The notes: generated from the sequence alone by a model not told the origin. A stretch of 64,000 nt of DNA from UBA11795 sp964652755 (GCA_964652755.1 CAZZBP010000002.1:37312-101311), one strand, 5' to 3'; counted from the first letter of the stretch, positions 46,024 through 54,695 are shown. Made by a program: numbers and translations.

Positions 46024-47316
46024 ATGGTCAAAAGAATCGGTATTGGGCTTCTTGGCATGGGAGTTGTTGGTGGTGGGGTAGCACGCATAATTTCTGAGAA
46101 GAGTGATTTACTTGAACGACAAATTGGTGCAAAACTGGATCTCCGGGGTGTTTTAGTCAGGAACCAGAATAAACCGAGATCCTTCCAACTACCTGAAGGC
46201 AGGTTCGTAGATTCATCCGAGTCAATACTGGGAGACTCCAACGTAGACATCGTTGTCGAACTGATGGGTGGGGAAGAACCAGCGTTAAGTTATATTCTCA
46301 AAGCAGTAAGTAATGGTAAACATGTCGTCACCGCCAATAAAGAGGTGATGGCAAAGCACGGACCTGCCATATTTGATGCTGCAAGAAAAAGAGATGTGCG
46401 GGTACTATTTGAAGCGAGTGTAGCGGGTGGGACACCAATCGTATCTCCTCTGATGAGGGATTTGGTTTCGAATGATGTCAAGTCTATAAAAGCAATAATT
46501 AACGGCACTACAAACTACATATTAACGAGAATGGCAAACGAGCAAGCGGATTATGAGGAAGTGCTTCAAGCGGCACAAGCCTTAGGATATGCGGAGTCTG
46601 ATCCAACTAACGATGTCGAAGGTATAGATGCCTCATATAAATTAGCGATTCTTTCTACACTGGCCTTTAGGGCGCAGGTAAAAAACACGGATGTACATTA
46701 CGAAGGAATCACTCGTTTAACTGCTCAGGATTTCCTGTATTCCGATGAGTTGGGCTACTCGATCAAACTTTTGGCAATCTCTACTCGGGTCGACAGCCAG
46801 GTTCAAGCCAGAGTTCACCCAGCATTGGTTGATAAAAACCAAATGCTTGCGAAAGTTGACGGCGTGCTCAATGCAGTTGAGGTTGAAACGGACCTCGCTA
46901 GTAGTGTCATGTTTTATGGCCCGGGTGCAGGCGAAATGCCGACCGCTAGTGCGGTTGTCGCTGATATAGTGAATATTGGAAGGAATATAGCGGGTAACGC
47001 GGCGTTTCTTGACCCTGTGCGGCTGTCGGAGCAGATCACCGTACAACCTATGTCTGAGTTGATATCTGAATACTATTTACGACTTGAAGCCAAAGACCAG
47101 CCAGGGGTTTTGGCGAAGATTGCCTCTGTTTTGGCAGGGAACGGTATTAGCATATCGTCTTTTTTGCAGAAAGGTTCTAACCAACAGAAGGGCACTGCAG
47201 AAATGGTTATAATGACCCATGAGGCACGTGAGGAGGCCATTCAAAAGGCTCTAGATAGCATTAGTAATCTAGATGTAGTGGCAAATATAGCTAATATGAT
47301 CCGGGTCGTTAAATGA
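46024..47316 (+). CDS. hom: Homoserine dehydrogenase
   Basis: A 430-residue enzyme reducing aspartate semialdehyde to homoserine. The NAD(P) loop is GLLGMGVVGGGVARI. VVTANKEVMAKHG and FEASVAGGTPIVSPL form the active-site core, with GTTNYILTRM and EGIDASYKLAIL. A C-terminal ACT domain (EAKDQPGVLAKIASVLAGNGISISSF) gives feedback control. Full length. It completes, with lysC and thrB 15 kb away, three steps of threonine synthesis. The next gene starts 21 bases later. Confidence 0.95.
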   Translation: MVKRIGIGLLGMGVVGGGVARIISEKSDLLERQIGAKLDLRGVLVRNQNKPRSFQLPEGRFVDSSESILGDSNVDIVVELMGGEEPALSYILKAVSNGKHVVTANKEVMAKHGPAIFDAARKRDVRVLFEASVAGGTPIVSPLMRDLVSNDVKSIKAIINGTTNYILTRMANEQADYEEVLQAAQALGYAESDPTNDVEGIDASYKLAILSTLAFRAQVKNTDVHYEGITRLTAQDFLYSDELGYSIKLLAISTRVDSQVQARVHPALVDKNQMLAKVDGVLNAVEVETDLASSVMFYGPGAGEMPTASAVVADIVNIGRNIAGNAAFLDPVRLSEQITVQPMSELISEYYLRLEAKDQPGVLAKIASVLAGNGISISSFLQKGSNQQKGTAEMVIMTHEAREEAIQKALDSISNLDVVANIANMIRVVK

Positions 47317-47337
47317 TATAGACATGGGAGTGGCCTG

Positions 47338-47685
47338 ATGAACAAAGCTACTTTTTACACTTGGAGTCGCTGAAGTACTTGCAAGAAAGTGAGGGTGGAA
47401 CTCTTGCAGGCAGGTCTTGATATTCAAGAAAGAGATTTCTTTAAAGACCCGTTTTCACGGGAAGAAATGCATAATCTCTTAGGTGAAAAAGATCCTTCGG
47501 ATTTCTTTTCATTTAGAAGCCCTTCTTTTCGAAAATTAGGTATTGAAAGAAATTCACTGAACCGTGACAGATTGATAGAACTTATGCTAAGTGAACCTCG
47601 ACTAATTAGGAGACCTATAATTTCAATTGGCACACAAGCCATCGTTGGAACAGACAGGAAATCATTAGCCGAAATACTTGGGTGA
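47338..47685 (+). CDS. ArsC/Spx-family thioredoxin-fold protein with in-frame TGA: candidate selenoprotein
   Basis: A 115-codon ArsC-family gene (arsenate reductase/Spx fold). ATG 47338 has GGGAG 7 bases upstream and lies 21 bases after hom. Codons 1-11 read MNKATFYTWSR, codon 12 is TGA (47371-47373), then STCKK. In this family the place is the first Cys of the C-x-x-C active site, so the TGA gives U-S-T-C. The rest (VRVELLQAGLDIQERDFFKDPFS to LIRRPIISIGTQAIVGTD) is intact and family-like. A SECIS-like hairpin follows. Selenocysteine is the favoured reading; a nonsense mutation or unrelated start at GTG 47389 are alternatives. Selenium genes are not in the window. Confidence 0.72.
47374..47410 (+). 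promoter_or_regulatory. SECIS-like hairpin just after the TGA codon
   Basis: CTTGCAA (47378-47384) pairs with TTGCAGG (47404-47410), including one U-G pair. An upper stem GAG/CTC (47391-47393 with 47401-47403) carries a 7-base loop GGTGGAA. The loop begins with GG-U, 20 bases after the TGA. These features match what is known of bacterial SECIS elements: immediate downstream position, a small apical loop starting with G, and a bulge in the stem. Confidence 0.55.
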
Positions 47686-47777
47686 TTAGATAAATCTCTC
47701 TCTTGTCTATGCTAAATTTATTTATTCAGCTGATAGTAATTTGATATTGTGTCCTTTCAAATTGCGATGAGTGAGCA

Positions 47778-48586
47778 ATGATTGGTTTACATGGAAAGCA
47801 TGCGATTGTAACTGGTGGTGGAAGGGGAATTGGAAAGGGTATTAGTGAAACTCTTGCGAGACTAGGGGCCAGTTTTTGTTGCCGACATAGAACTTTCCTC
47901 CGCTGAATTGACCATCCAAACGCTTGCAGGGGATGGTCAATTCCTATGCGGTATTGTAAATGTTACAGAGACATCTACAGTTAAGCATTTGATTGAGGAT
48001 GATATAAAAACTTTTGGGAAAATCGACGGACTCGTCAATAATGCTGGCATCAATGGAACGGGAGAATGGTGGGAACGTGAGACTCCCAATGATAAAAGCT
48101 GGTCCAGAGTTCATGAAGTCAATGTTAGGGAAGTTGTTCGTGTGTCAGAATTAATTGTCCCGCACATGAAAAAACGTAAATATGGAAAGATTGTCAACAT
48201 AGCTTCAATCGCGGCTCGTCAAGGCAGCTCAGATCTTCCACATTACAGCTCGACGAAAGCTGCTGTGGTGAGTTGGACTAAGTCTAACGCACTCCAACGC
48301 GCTCCCTTTGACGTTAATGTTAACGCGATCTTGCCCGAGGTTTCTTTGGGCTCTGATATGGGAGTCAATAGCGAGAAAACGTGCAAGATTTGGAGATCAA
48401 ACTTTGGAACTGGTAAATTCCACCGGCAGAGAAGTGTTTGAGCAAATAGTAGAACAATGGATTCCTATGAAAAGGGAGCAAACACCTGAAGATATAGGTA
48501 ACATGGCCGCTTTCTTAGCTTCCGACATGGCACGTAATATCACCGGTCAGGCCATCAATGTTGATGGTGGAAGATTTATGAATTAG
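47778..48586 (+). pseudogene. Short-chain dehydrogenase/reductase (SDR) with two frameshifts
   Basis: An SDR oxidoreductase spread over three frames. The first, from ATG 47778, has the NAD(P) loop VTGGGRGIGKGI. Frame changes near 47867-47875 give AELTIQT, DGLVNNAG, the catalytic Ser-Tyr-Lys (IASIAARQGSS, HYSSTKAA) and NAILPE. A second change near 48335-48345 leads to ESIARKRARF and the C-terminal ITGQAINVDGG. Both breaks are 1-2 base indels. Either a recent pseudogene or assembly errors. Its end overlaps the MFS gene's 3' end. Confidence 0.8.
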
Positions 48587-50126
48587 GATGTTGGACCTTC
48601 ATAGAAATACATGGAAGAATCGCAATAAGGCAAACAACTGCCCCGGCAAAATAAAAATCGCTGAAAAGATTGACACCGGCATCCGTGACATCAATTTGGA
48701 ATTGAGCCGATTTTTCTGCAATTTGCTGGGCAGTGTCACTGGGCGAAGGTAAAGGAAGTTCTATTCCCGATAACGAATCCTGGAACTTTCCGGCTCCCCA
48801 TGCTGATAACGCTGCGATCCCAAAGGGCATTCCTATAAATCTTGAAGTTGATATTATTCCCGAAGCTGCCCCTTTCATCGCCTCATTTGTTGAATTCAAT
48901 GCGGCTAGGGTGATGGGGGCTATTAATAGGCCGAATCCGAATCCTGCAGTCACTAGTGGGATTGTCATCCATGGGTCGTTGATAGTTTGGTCCCATCCAC
49001 TCATGATAAACAGAGAGATGCTACATAGAACTAGACCTAGGATAGATGGGATTCTCAAATCGTGATTTTTGCAAATAAATCCCCCGACAATCGCTCCCGC
49101 CGGTATTACAACTGTGAGTCTTCCCAACATTAGCCCTCCGTCCAAGGGCGATCCTTGAAGGATTGTGTTAGCCATGAGTGGAATAGTCACCATAGTTATT
49201 ATTAATCCTGCGCCATATAAGATATGTACCATATTGGCTGCGGTAAATCCTATGTTTCGGAAAAGTGTAATAGGAATTATAGGATCGGAAATGCTTAATG
49301 CCCGTACGGCGTACGCGGCAAACATTGAGGTTCCTGTTCCAAAATATAGATACATCCATTTGCCCGGGTTATCTGATTGAGAAAAGCCTAACGTTAAAAG
49401 GCATAAACCCACGACTATGAAAACTGACCCGAGGTAGTCTACAGGAACTTGAATTCTAACCGTTTTGGGGAACATCAAATAAATTCCTAAGAGTACAGCA
49501 GCGGCTACGGGTAAGTTGAGCCAGAAAACCCACTGCCAGTCAAGAAACCTGGTTACTACTCCTCCCCATAGAGGACCTATCACGGCCCCGGCTTCAGCCG
49601 CGGCACCGGTGATTCCTAAGGGGACACCTCTCTGGTTGGCTTTAAATAAATCACTCACCATCGCAATAGAAACAGGTACTAATGCTCCCGCCCCGATAGC
49701 TTGCAGAATCCTTGTTGAGATCACCCATTCAATATTGGAAGTAATCTCGGGTATGGCAAGAATAACGGAATCAGTCGAAGAAAATTGACTAACGGGTATT
49801 TCGTACATCCAACCAAAAGAGCCTGTTAAAGCTGTGCCTGTAGAACCAATAACAAATACAACCATAGCGATCGCATATACGGTTCTTCGCCCAAGGATAT
49901 CGGAAAGCCTGCCCGTAATTGGCATTATGGCAACATAGCCAAGTAAATATCCTGTAACGGTCCAACCTGCACGATGTAGCTCAGATACTTCCACTCTCAG
50001 ATCCGACATGATCTGAGGAAGAATTGTGACTACTACGGTTTGATCGTCTGCAGCAAAGAAAACTCCCGCCATTACCGGTATAAGGGTGACGTAAGCACGA
50101 AAGTTAGTTTGGCTGCTTTTTTTCAA
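48576..50126 (-). CDS. MFS transporter, DHA2 (EmrB/QacA) type, P55-like
   Basis: A 516-residue, 14-helix drug/lipid exporter. Motifs include GRLSDILGRRTVYAI after segment 2 (motif A), GAAAEAGAVIGPLWGGVV (motif C) and a LPVAAAVLLGI region. TTG start at 50126 is only 3 bases after the stop of the LprG-like lipoprotein gene, with GGAG nearby. In mycobacteria the LprG lipoprotein and Rv1410c (P55), a DHA2 exporter, form an operon that moves triacylglycerides or lipoglycans to the cell surface. The same order here suggests lipid export rather than drug efflux. Confidence 0.88.
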   Translation of the reverse strand: MKKSSQTNFRAYVTLIPVMAGVFFAADDQTVVVTILPQIMSDLRVEVSELHRAGWTVTGYLLGYVAIMPITGRLSDILGRRTVYAIAMVVFVIGSTGTALTGSFGWMYEIPVSQFSSTDSVILAIPEITSNIEWVISTRILQAIGAGALVPVSIAMVSDLFKANQRGVPLGITGAAAEAGAVIGPLWGGVVTRFLDWQWVFWLNLPVAAAVLLGIYLMFPKTVRIQVPVDYLGSVFIVVGLCLLTLGFSQSDNPGKWMYLYFGTGTSMFAAYAVRALSISDPIIPITLFRNIGFTAANMVHILYGAGLIITMVTIPLMANTILQGSPLDGGLMLGRLTVVIPAGAIVGGFICKNHDLRIPSILGLVLCSISLFIMSGWDQTINDPWMTIPLVTAGFGFGLLIAPITLAALNSTNEAMKGAASGIISTSRFIGMPFGIAALSAWGAGKFQDSLSGIELPLPSPSDTAQQIAEKSAQFQIDVTDAGVNLFSDFYFAGAVVCLIAILPCISMKVQHPNS

Positions 50127-50129
50127 TCA

Positions 50130-50870
50130 CTACTCCGTTTCCGGCTCGGCTATATATAAAGGCTGATTAAACCTGGAAATTTCAATGATCCTAACGAGGC
50201 CGTCTTCGTCTAATTTATTTAGGCGGCCTGTTACACGCACGTTTGTTAGCAAATAGGAATCACGGGATATGGAAATTTCGGCTGTGACATCGTTGTCAGT
50301 GGTTTCACCCAGTAGGGGCGAGAAAGAAGGGGCAGGAATCTCGCCACGGATTATGTATCTGTCGTCGTTAGATTCAATCAATTGAGGGTCGAGCATGCTG
50401 TCCATAATAGATGAGATCCCTTTTTGCGGGTCAAAGAAATTCAATAATCCAATCTCTGATTCAACCTTCTCCCATTCCTTTGTTAGTGGATTAAGTATGA
50501 AAGTTTTTTCATCAATAGTTACTATTCCTCCTTTGGTAGCGATGTTTCCTAAAAGCATCGTTGCTTCAACTGAAATCATATTGGGTTTCTCAATCAGGCC
50601 AACCGCCTCCACTAACAAGAAACCCTCCATGGGAGATCCAGCCCCTTTGCGATGGCTAAGATCGAACTTAAATGACTTGAGTTCCGCCATAATGTTTTTG
50701 GAGGAATCTATAATGATTGAAGGATTAACCTTAATCGGAGTGGGAGATAGTTGCATGTGACCGGAAGACAGCTCTGTCTCACGACAGGAAATTGTGGCCA
50801 AGATAATAAGGGGCAATATAAAGAAAACCGGAGTAACCGACCCTTTTCTGATTCTTCGAGAATACCGCAT
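50130..50870 (-). CDS. LppX/LprA/LprF/LprG-like lipoprotein
   Basis: A 246-residue lipoprotein. N-terminal signal FFILPLIILATISC with Cys near residue 29 as a somewhat atypical lipobox (TISC). The domain is LppX_LprAFG-like: IIIDSSKNIMAELKSFKFDLSH, SPMEGFLLVEAVGLIEKPN, VTIDEKTFILNPLTKEWEKVE and ITGRL-type end (VRVTGRLNKLDEDGLVRIIEISRF). These proteins have a hydrophobic pocket that carries acylated lipids. It is followed immediately by the P55-like MFS. ATG 50870 has no clear ribosome site. Confidence 0.8.
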   Translation of the reverse strand: MRYSRRIRKGSVTPVFFILPLIILATISCRETELSSGHMQLSPTPIKVNPSIIIDSSKNIMAELKSFKFDLSHRKGAGSPMEGFLLVEAVGLIEKPNMISVEATMLLGNIATKGGIVTIDEKTFILNPLTKEWEKVESEIGLLNFFDPQKGISSIMDSMLDPQLIESNDDRYIIRGEIPAPSFSPLLGETTDNDVTAEISISRDSYLLTNVRVTGRLNKLDEDGLVRIIEISRFNQPLYIAEPETE

Positions 50871-50905
50871 ATCAGTGGACTCGAAGGTTTACAAACCCCT
50901 CATAA

Positions 50906-50943
50906 GATAAAAGAACTCTGCTAACCAGCAGAGTTCTTTTATC
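50906..50943. terminator. 17-bp perfect hairpin terminator
   Basis: GATAAAAGAACTCTGCT and its exact complement flank the loop AACC. It sits after the stop of the 389-residue surface-protein gene (minus) and before lprG. It is a strong intrinsic terminator with T-rich ends on both strands. Confidence 0.8.
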
Positions 50944-51001
50944 TAAGTCTTCTTTTTTCACACAGCCTAGTGTGGTTGGATTACTTGTCCTAAAGTGTTA
51001 A

Positions 51002-52171
51002 TTAGCGTCTGCTCCTGACTAGGATCAATCCGCTAAATCCGACAAGCAACAATCCGAATATGAAGCTTACTTGCATTGCAACTCCAAGTACCTGTTCCCC
51101 GACGCTTGGTAGTCCAAGTTCCAGAATGTGTTGCGGCGTTTCTTCTACTTCTACTTCTACTTCTACAACAGGTGCTGGTGTAGCTACGGGTGCTGGTGTA
51201 GCTACGGGTGCCACTACCTCTGGTACTCCCTCTGGTGCGGGCAGATCGCCTGCGACCAGAGTGAATGTAGCCATTCCTTGCCCGACTGAGTAAGCTTGGG
51301 AAGCCCCACCTTCGCCAGCGGTTGTGTCGACTGAACCGCTATTATCTGCGTCCCAACCATTTCTCGCCGCTGATAAGTCATTGACTACTTTGTCTACGAA
51401 TATTTGGGCTACCGCTGCACTTGATTGGCCGAGTATGTCATCTTCAGATGTGGTTGTAACCTCGGCCACCCATACGTTGATATTGGAAGTCACCGTAGCT
51501 ATTTCTGTTACACCGTCTGTAATACTAGATTCATCCATTGCTGCCTGTCCGGCAGCTATGGCATGTGCATTGATGCTATCCGATAAACTCTCAACTCCTG
51601 CGATCGCGGCTACTACTTCAGTGATGTGTGAGTTAATTCCGTCAGTGTCTGACTCGACCTGCGCCGAGTGAGCTGAGGCTATTGCAGCATCTAGCGCTGT
51701 ATTCAAGGAGGCTATGTCGTCAAGCATTGCCTTGATTTCGTCCACTGCCTCTCCTGGCAAGGCATCGCTATATATCGTGGTACCTGCAGGTTCCTCTGTT
51801 ATTCTAATTCTGCTGTAACTTGCCAGCAGGTTTGCACCGTCATAGCTGTCTGATCCGCTGTCGAAAACGAGATCCACTGTTCCTGTGCCCTGTACTACGC
51901 CATGTACAACGGGTAGATTGACAGAGGCTGTCCCGAGCTCAAGAGTGTTTTTACCATCGGCTGACACGAGAGACGCTAGGTAAGATGAGCCGGCGCTTGC
52001 TGGCGATATTCCGGTGAGAGAGATGGTTACAGAGTCACTCGTAGCCTGATCATCCTGCACCAACGCTGTACCGACTGATTCGGCCTCATCGTCGGCATGA
52101 GTCGCCAAAACAGGTATAACAAGCGTAAACAACATGAGGGCCACAATAACTAATGTCTTGGTCCTGAACAT
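51002..52171 (-). CDS. Secreted, C-terminally anchored surface protein with LPSVG motif
   Basis: A 389-residue exported protein. Signal peptide MFRTKTLVIVALMLFTLVIPVLATHA. A beta-rich N-terminal domain (TSDSVTISLTGISPASAGSS, VDLVFDSGSDSY) resembles cohesin-like folds. An Ala/Ser-rich helical middle follows. DADNSGSVD matches a DxDxSG calcium-binding loop. Then Pro-Val-Ala-Thr repeats, and the end is LPSVGE, a hydrophobic segment and RSRR, which imitates an LPxTG-type sorting signal. Leader has AAGGAGG 12 bases before the ATG. It ends at a strong terminator and is monocistronic. Function unknown; a cell-envelope protein. Confidence 0.8.
   Translation of the reverse strand: MFRTKTLVIVALMLFTLVIPVLATHADDEAESVGTALVQDDQATSDSVTISLTGISPASAGSSYLASLVSADGKNTLELGTASVNLPVVHGVVQGTGTVDLVFDSGSDSYDGANLLASYSRIRITEEPAGTTIYSDALPGEAVDEIKAMLDDIASLNTALDAAIASAHSAQVESDTDGINSHITEVVAAIAGVESLSDSINAHAIAAGQAAMDESSITDGVTEIATVTSNINVWVAEVTTTSEDDILGQSSAAVAQIFVDKVVNDLSAARNGWDADNSGSVDTTAGEGGASQAYSVGQGMATFTLVAGDLPAPEGVPEVVAPVATPAPVATPAPVVEVEVEVEETPQHILELGLPSVGEQVLGVAMQVSFIFGLLLVGFSGLILVRSRR
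51129..51220 (-). repeat. Short tandem repeats inside the surface-protein gene
   Basis: Two tandem arrays encode the proline-rich stalk. One is a 6-base unit (TTCTAC on the plus strand) repeated four times, coding Glu-Val. The other is a 21-base unit (containing GGTGCTGGTGTAGCTACGGG) repeated twice, coding APVATP-like units. Such repeats can vary in number by slippage. Confidence 0.7.
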
Positions 52172-52286
52172 GGCGTGTAAGCTGCCTCCTTGACCAGTTA
52201 ATATGACTGGAGTTGCTTTCTTTATTGTTTAGTTATATTCGCCAACAACCCTAACACAATCAGACACACCATAATAGCGTCTGTTA

Positions 52287-52318
52287 GGCATTGATTTTGT
52301 TGGAAATCAATGCCTTTT
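52287..52318 (+). terminator. Intrinsic terminator-like hairpin on the plus strand
   Basis: Perfect 11-base arms with a 6-base loop and a T-tail. No plus-strand gene lies upstream within 5 kb, so it may stop antisense transcripts before they enter the surface-protein leader, or end an unknown small RNA. Confidence 0.5.
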
Positions 52319-52463
52319 CACCCAACTGTCTCAACATAATTTTATTATGCCGGCTGCTTATGCAGAATCACCAACCATGTAATTCTACACCGAAGGATAA
52401 TACCAGTACCTTACTGGGCAGTCGAGAGTTTTTCCGATTTGAATTTAACAATAAGGTGAGATA

Positions 52464-52544
52464 ATGAAGGCCTTCAAGCTTAAACGCCTCTCCATAACAG
52501 GGCAGATGCTTGAAAGACTATACGTAAGAGGTATATTGCATTGA
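52464..52544 (+). CDS. Possible 26-residue small ORF
   Basis: ATG with AAGGTGAG upstream opens a basic 26-residue peptide, MKAFKLKRLSITGQ onward. It has a good ribosome site but nothing else. Very low confidence as a real gene. Confidence 0.2.
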   Translation: MKAFKLKRLSITGQMLERLYVRGILH

Positions 52545-52645
52545 AGTAATGGACACGATCTCAACCGGCTAATCGAAGGTAACGAGATTTAATAGATGTT
52601 TTTTATAAATGGCATTGCAATAAACTGAATGTAGGCTATAAAACT

Positions 52646-53392
52646 TTGGACGAATCTACATTGCTGCTCAAAAATAATCTCTGCAGAATGGGTCTTCCTT
52701 CAAGCTGGGAAATTTTGGAACAATTTTCAACGTTTCATGACTTATTGAAATCTTGGAACGCGAAAGTGAATCTGACAACCGTGGTTGCTTGGGAAGAGGC
52801 TGTCGAAAGGCACTATCTTGATTCTGCTGCTGTAACACTGGCCTATTCTTTTGAGCAGAAAGTAGAAGATCAGAGAATTAACGTGTTGGATGTGGGCTCC
52901 GGTGGAGGATTTCCTGGCGTTCCCTTAAAAATTCTGTTTCCTGACATTTGTCTTACTCTTTTGGACTCCGTAAGGAAGAAAACTGTTTTTCTAGAAAAGG
53001 CAACTGCACATCAAGGATCCAAATCCGTAGAAATCCTTGGACGTCGAGCTGAATCGGCAGCCAAAGAAAAACAGCACCGACTAGCTTACGACTTGGTGGT
53101 TGCTAGGGCTGTTGCCGAACTTCAAGTATTAGCTGAACTGACGTTACCTTTTTGTAAAATCGGGGGCACTGTTGTAGCAATCAAAGGCGAGAACATTTTA
53201 AGTGAACTTGAAAACTCACTTGGTGCAATAGCTAAACTAGGGGGGGAAATCAGCGCGATCATTGATTGCAGTAATAGGTTCGAATTTCTCAAAAGTAACT
53301 TAGTTGTGATTTCCAAGACATCGGAAACTCCCTCCAGTTTTCCCAGAAGGCCTGGAATCCCTTTGAAAAGGCCAATTATGAGAGATACCTAA
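52646..53392 (+). CDS. rsmG: 16S rRNA (guanine-N7) methyltransferase RsmG
   Basis: A 248-residue SAM-dependent methyltransferase that modifies G527 of 16S rRNA. The family motif LLKSWNAKVNLTTV near residue 35 and HYLDSAAV are present. The SAM site is VLDVGSGGGFPGVPLKI, with LLDSVRKKTVFLEKA next. The annotated TTG start sits only 3 bases before the predicted transcription start (TATAAA at 52637-52642), so TTG 52661 may be the true start. RsmG commonly neighbours the replication-origin genes, but none are here. Confidence 0.92.
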   Translation: MDESTLLLKNNLCRMGLPSSWEILEQFSTFHDLLKSWNAKVNLTTVVAWEEAVERHYLDSAAVTLAYSFEQKVEDQRINVLDVGSGGGFPGVPLKILFPDICLTLLDSVRKKTVFLEKATAHQGSKSVEILGRRAESAAKEKQHRLAYDLVVARAVAELQVLAELTLPFCKIGGTVVAIKGENILSELENSLGAIAKLGGEISAIIDCSNRFEFLKSNLVVISKTSETPSSFPRRPGIPLKRPIMRDT

Positions 53393-53418
53393 GTGAAGGT
53401 AGCTAAAGAGTTACCTAA

Positions 53419-54462
53419 TTGAATACCTCACATCGGAGTGAAGACTCCTCAGTTCCGATCAAGAAGAGAATTTTCTCTCTGCCAACACTTTTGTCTTTTG
53501 TAGCCGCTGTTTGTCTTTTCTATTTTCTGACTTCCAGATTTGAATTAGATTGGGCGGAAACCGGTTCTAATATTAAACGTCTAAATCCTCTGACATATGT
53601 TGGTGCATTCCTAATCTACTATTCTAGTTTCTTGTTTCGTGGTTTGAGGTGGAGATACCTTGGGCTTAACGCTTGGGAACATCGTGACGAACTTACCAAG
53701 CGTTCCTTAAGTAACAGATCCTTGCCTAGCGTTATGACTTGCAGCCTCTTAATTTTATGTGGATGGTTCGTCAATTCGATTGCTTGGCTGAGGATAGGGG
53801 ATGCGTATAGAGCCTATGCGTTTGGTTCGGAAAGTGGCAAAGGATTTTCGTGGAGTTTGGGAACGATACTAGCGGAGCGAGTGCTGGATATGGTGACAGT
53901 GGCCACAGCCCTAATAATATCCGTGCTTCTATTATCCAGAACCATGGAAAGTAGGATTTCCGTCGTTCTCCTGTTTTCAGCAATCGTTATGGCTGCTGCG
54001 CTCATAGGAATGGTCGTGGGCCTTTTTTACACAGGGGGTCGGATCACCAATATCTTACCGAATAGACTGAGGGGCGCTGTGCTTAATTTTAAGGCTGGCG
54101 TGGTAGGAAGTTTTGATCGCTTGCTTCTTCTTGCTGTTTTGGGATTGTTGGGGTGGTTAATGGAGGTTTTAAGGTTGTGGCTTGTAGTGGACTCACTGGG
54201 CATCTCAGTAGGATTAGTCCTCCTTGTAGTGGTTACAATTGGGAGCTCCGTACTTTCCACAATACCGACGCCGGGTGGTGTAGGTGCGGTAGAGCCAGGC
54301 ATGACAGCTTTACTTCTGCTTGGGATTAGTGGGCCTGAGGCGGCAGCGGTCACACTTTGTGACAGATCAGTTACATATTTGAGCGTCTTAGTTATCGGCG
54401 GCTTAGTTTTTTTTATTAGACAGACTAGATACTTTAGAGGCAAGAAAACATCTTGTGCTTGA
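53419..54462 (+). CDS. YbhN/UPF0104-family flippase-like membrane protein
   Basis: A 347-residue protein with about eight helices, from the lysylphosphatidylglycerol synthase membrane-domain family. It has GLRWRYLG near the start, WFVNSIAWLRIGDAYRAY, LAERVLDMVTVATALI and, near the end, TIPTPGGVGAVEPGMTALL, the typical segments. Family members are thought to move lipids or glycolipids. TTG start, 26 bases after rsmG, probably the same transcript. Confidence 0.87.
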   Translation: MNTSHRSEDSSVPIKKRIFSLPTLLSFVAAVCLFYFLTSRFELDWAETGSNIKRLNPLTYVGAFLIYYSSFLFRGLRWRYLGLNAWEHRDELTKRSLSNRSLPSVMTCSLLILCGWFVNSIAWLRIGDAYRAYAFGSESGKGFSWSLGTILAERVLDMVTVATALIISVLLLSRTMESRISVVLLFSAIVMAAALIGMVVGLFYTGGRITNILPNRLRGAVLNFKAGVVGSFDRLLLLAVLGLLGWLMEVLRLWLVVDSLGISVGLVLLVVVTIGSSVLSTIPTPGGVGAVEPGMTALLLLGISGPEAAAVTLCDRSVTYLSVLVIGGLVFFIRQTRYFRGKKTSCA

Positions 54463-54695
54463 TGAATAGAACATCATTCACAGGAGATTTTTGATCATTC
54501 GGTCATGTATCTGCTAAAAGTAAACGTGCCTAATCTTTTGCTAATGACTGTTATGCTATTCATGTAATTCCCTTATTGACTTAAGCAGATATACTGCCTA
54601 GACTAGCGGGTATATGATGACAATCAAGGTATATATTATCCGTTAGGAACGCTACACATAGGGCTCTGGATTCCATAATAAGGGAGGGGTTTTAG

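Larger units (their letters stand above)
52172..52645. other. 474-base intergenic region with several hairpins
   Basis: It separates the surface protein (minus) from rsmG (plus). Near the left end CCAGT...ACTGG and CAGAC...GTCTG can pair. A strong hairpin, GGCATTGATTT (52287-52297) with AAATCAATGCC (52304-52314), is followed by TTTT on the plus strand. A possible short ORF is at 52464-52544. A promoter TTGCAA (52615-52620) / TATAAA (52637-52642) precedes rsmG. No larger gene was recognised. Confidence 0.6.
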
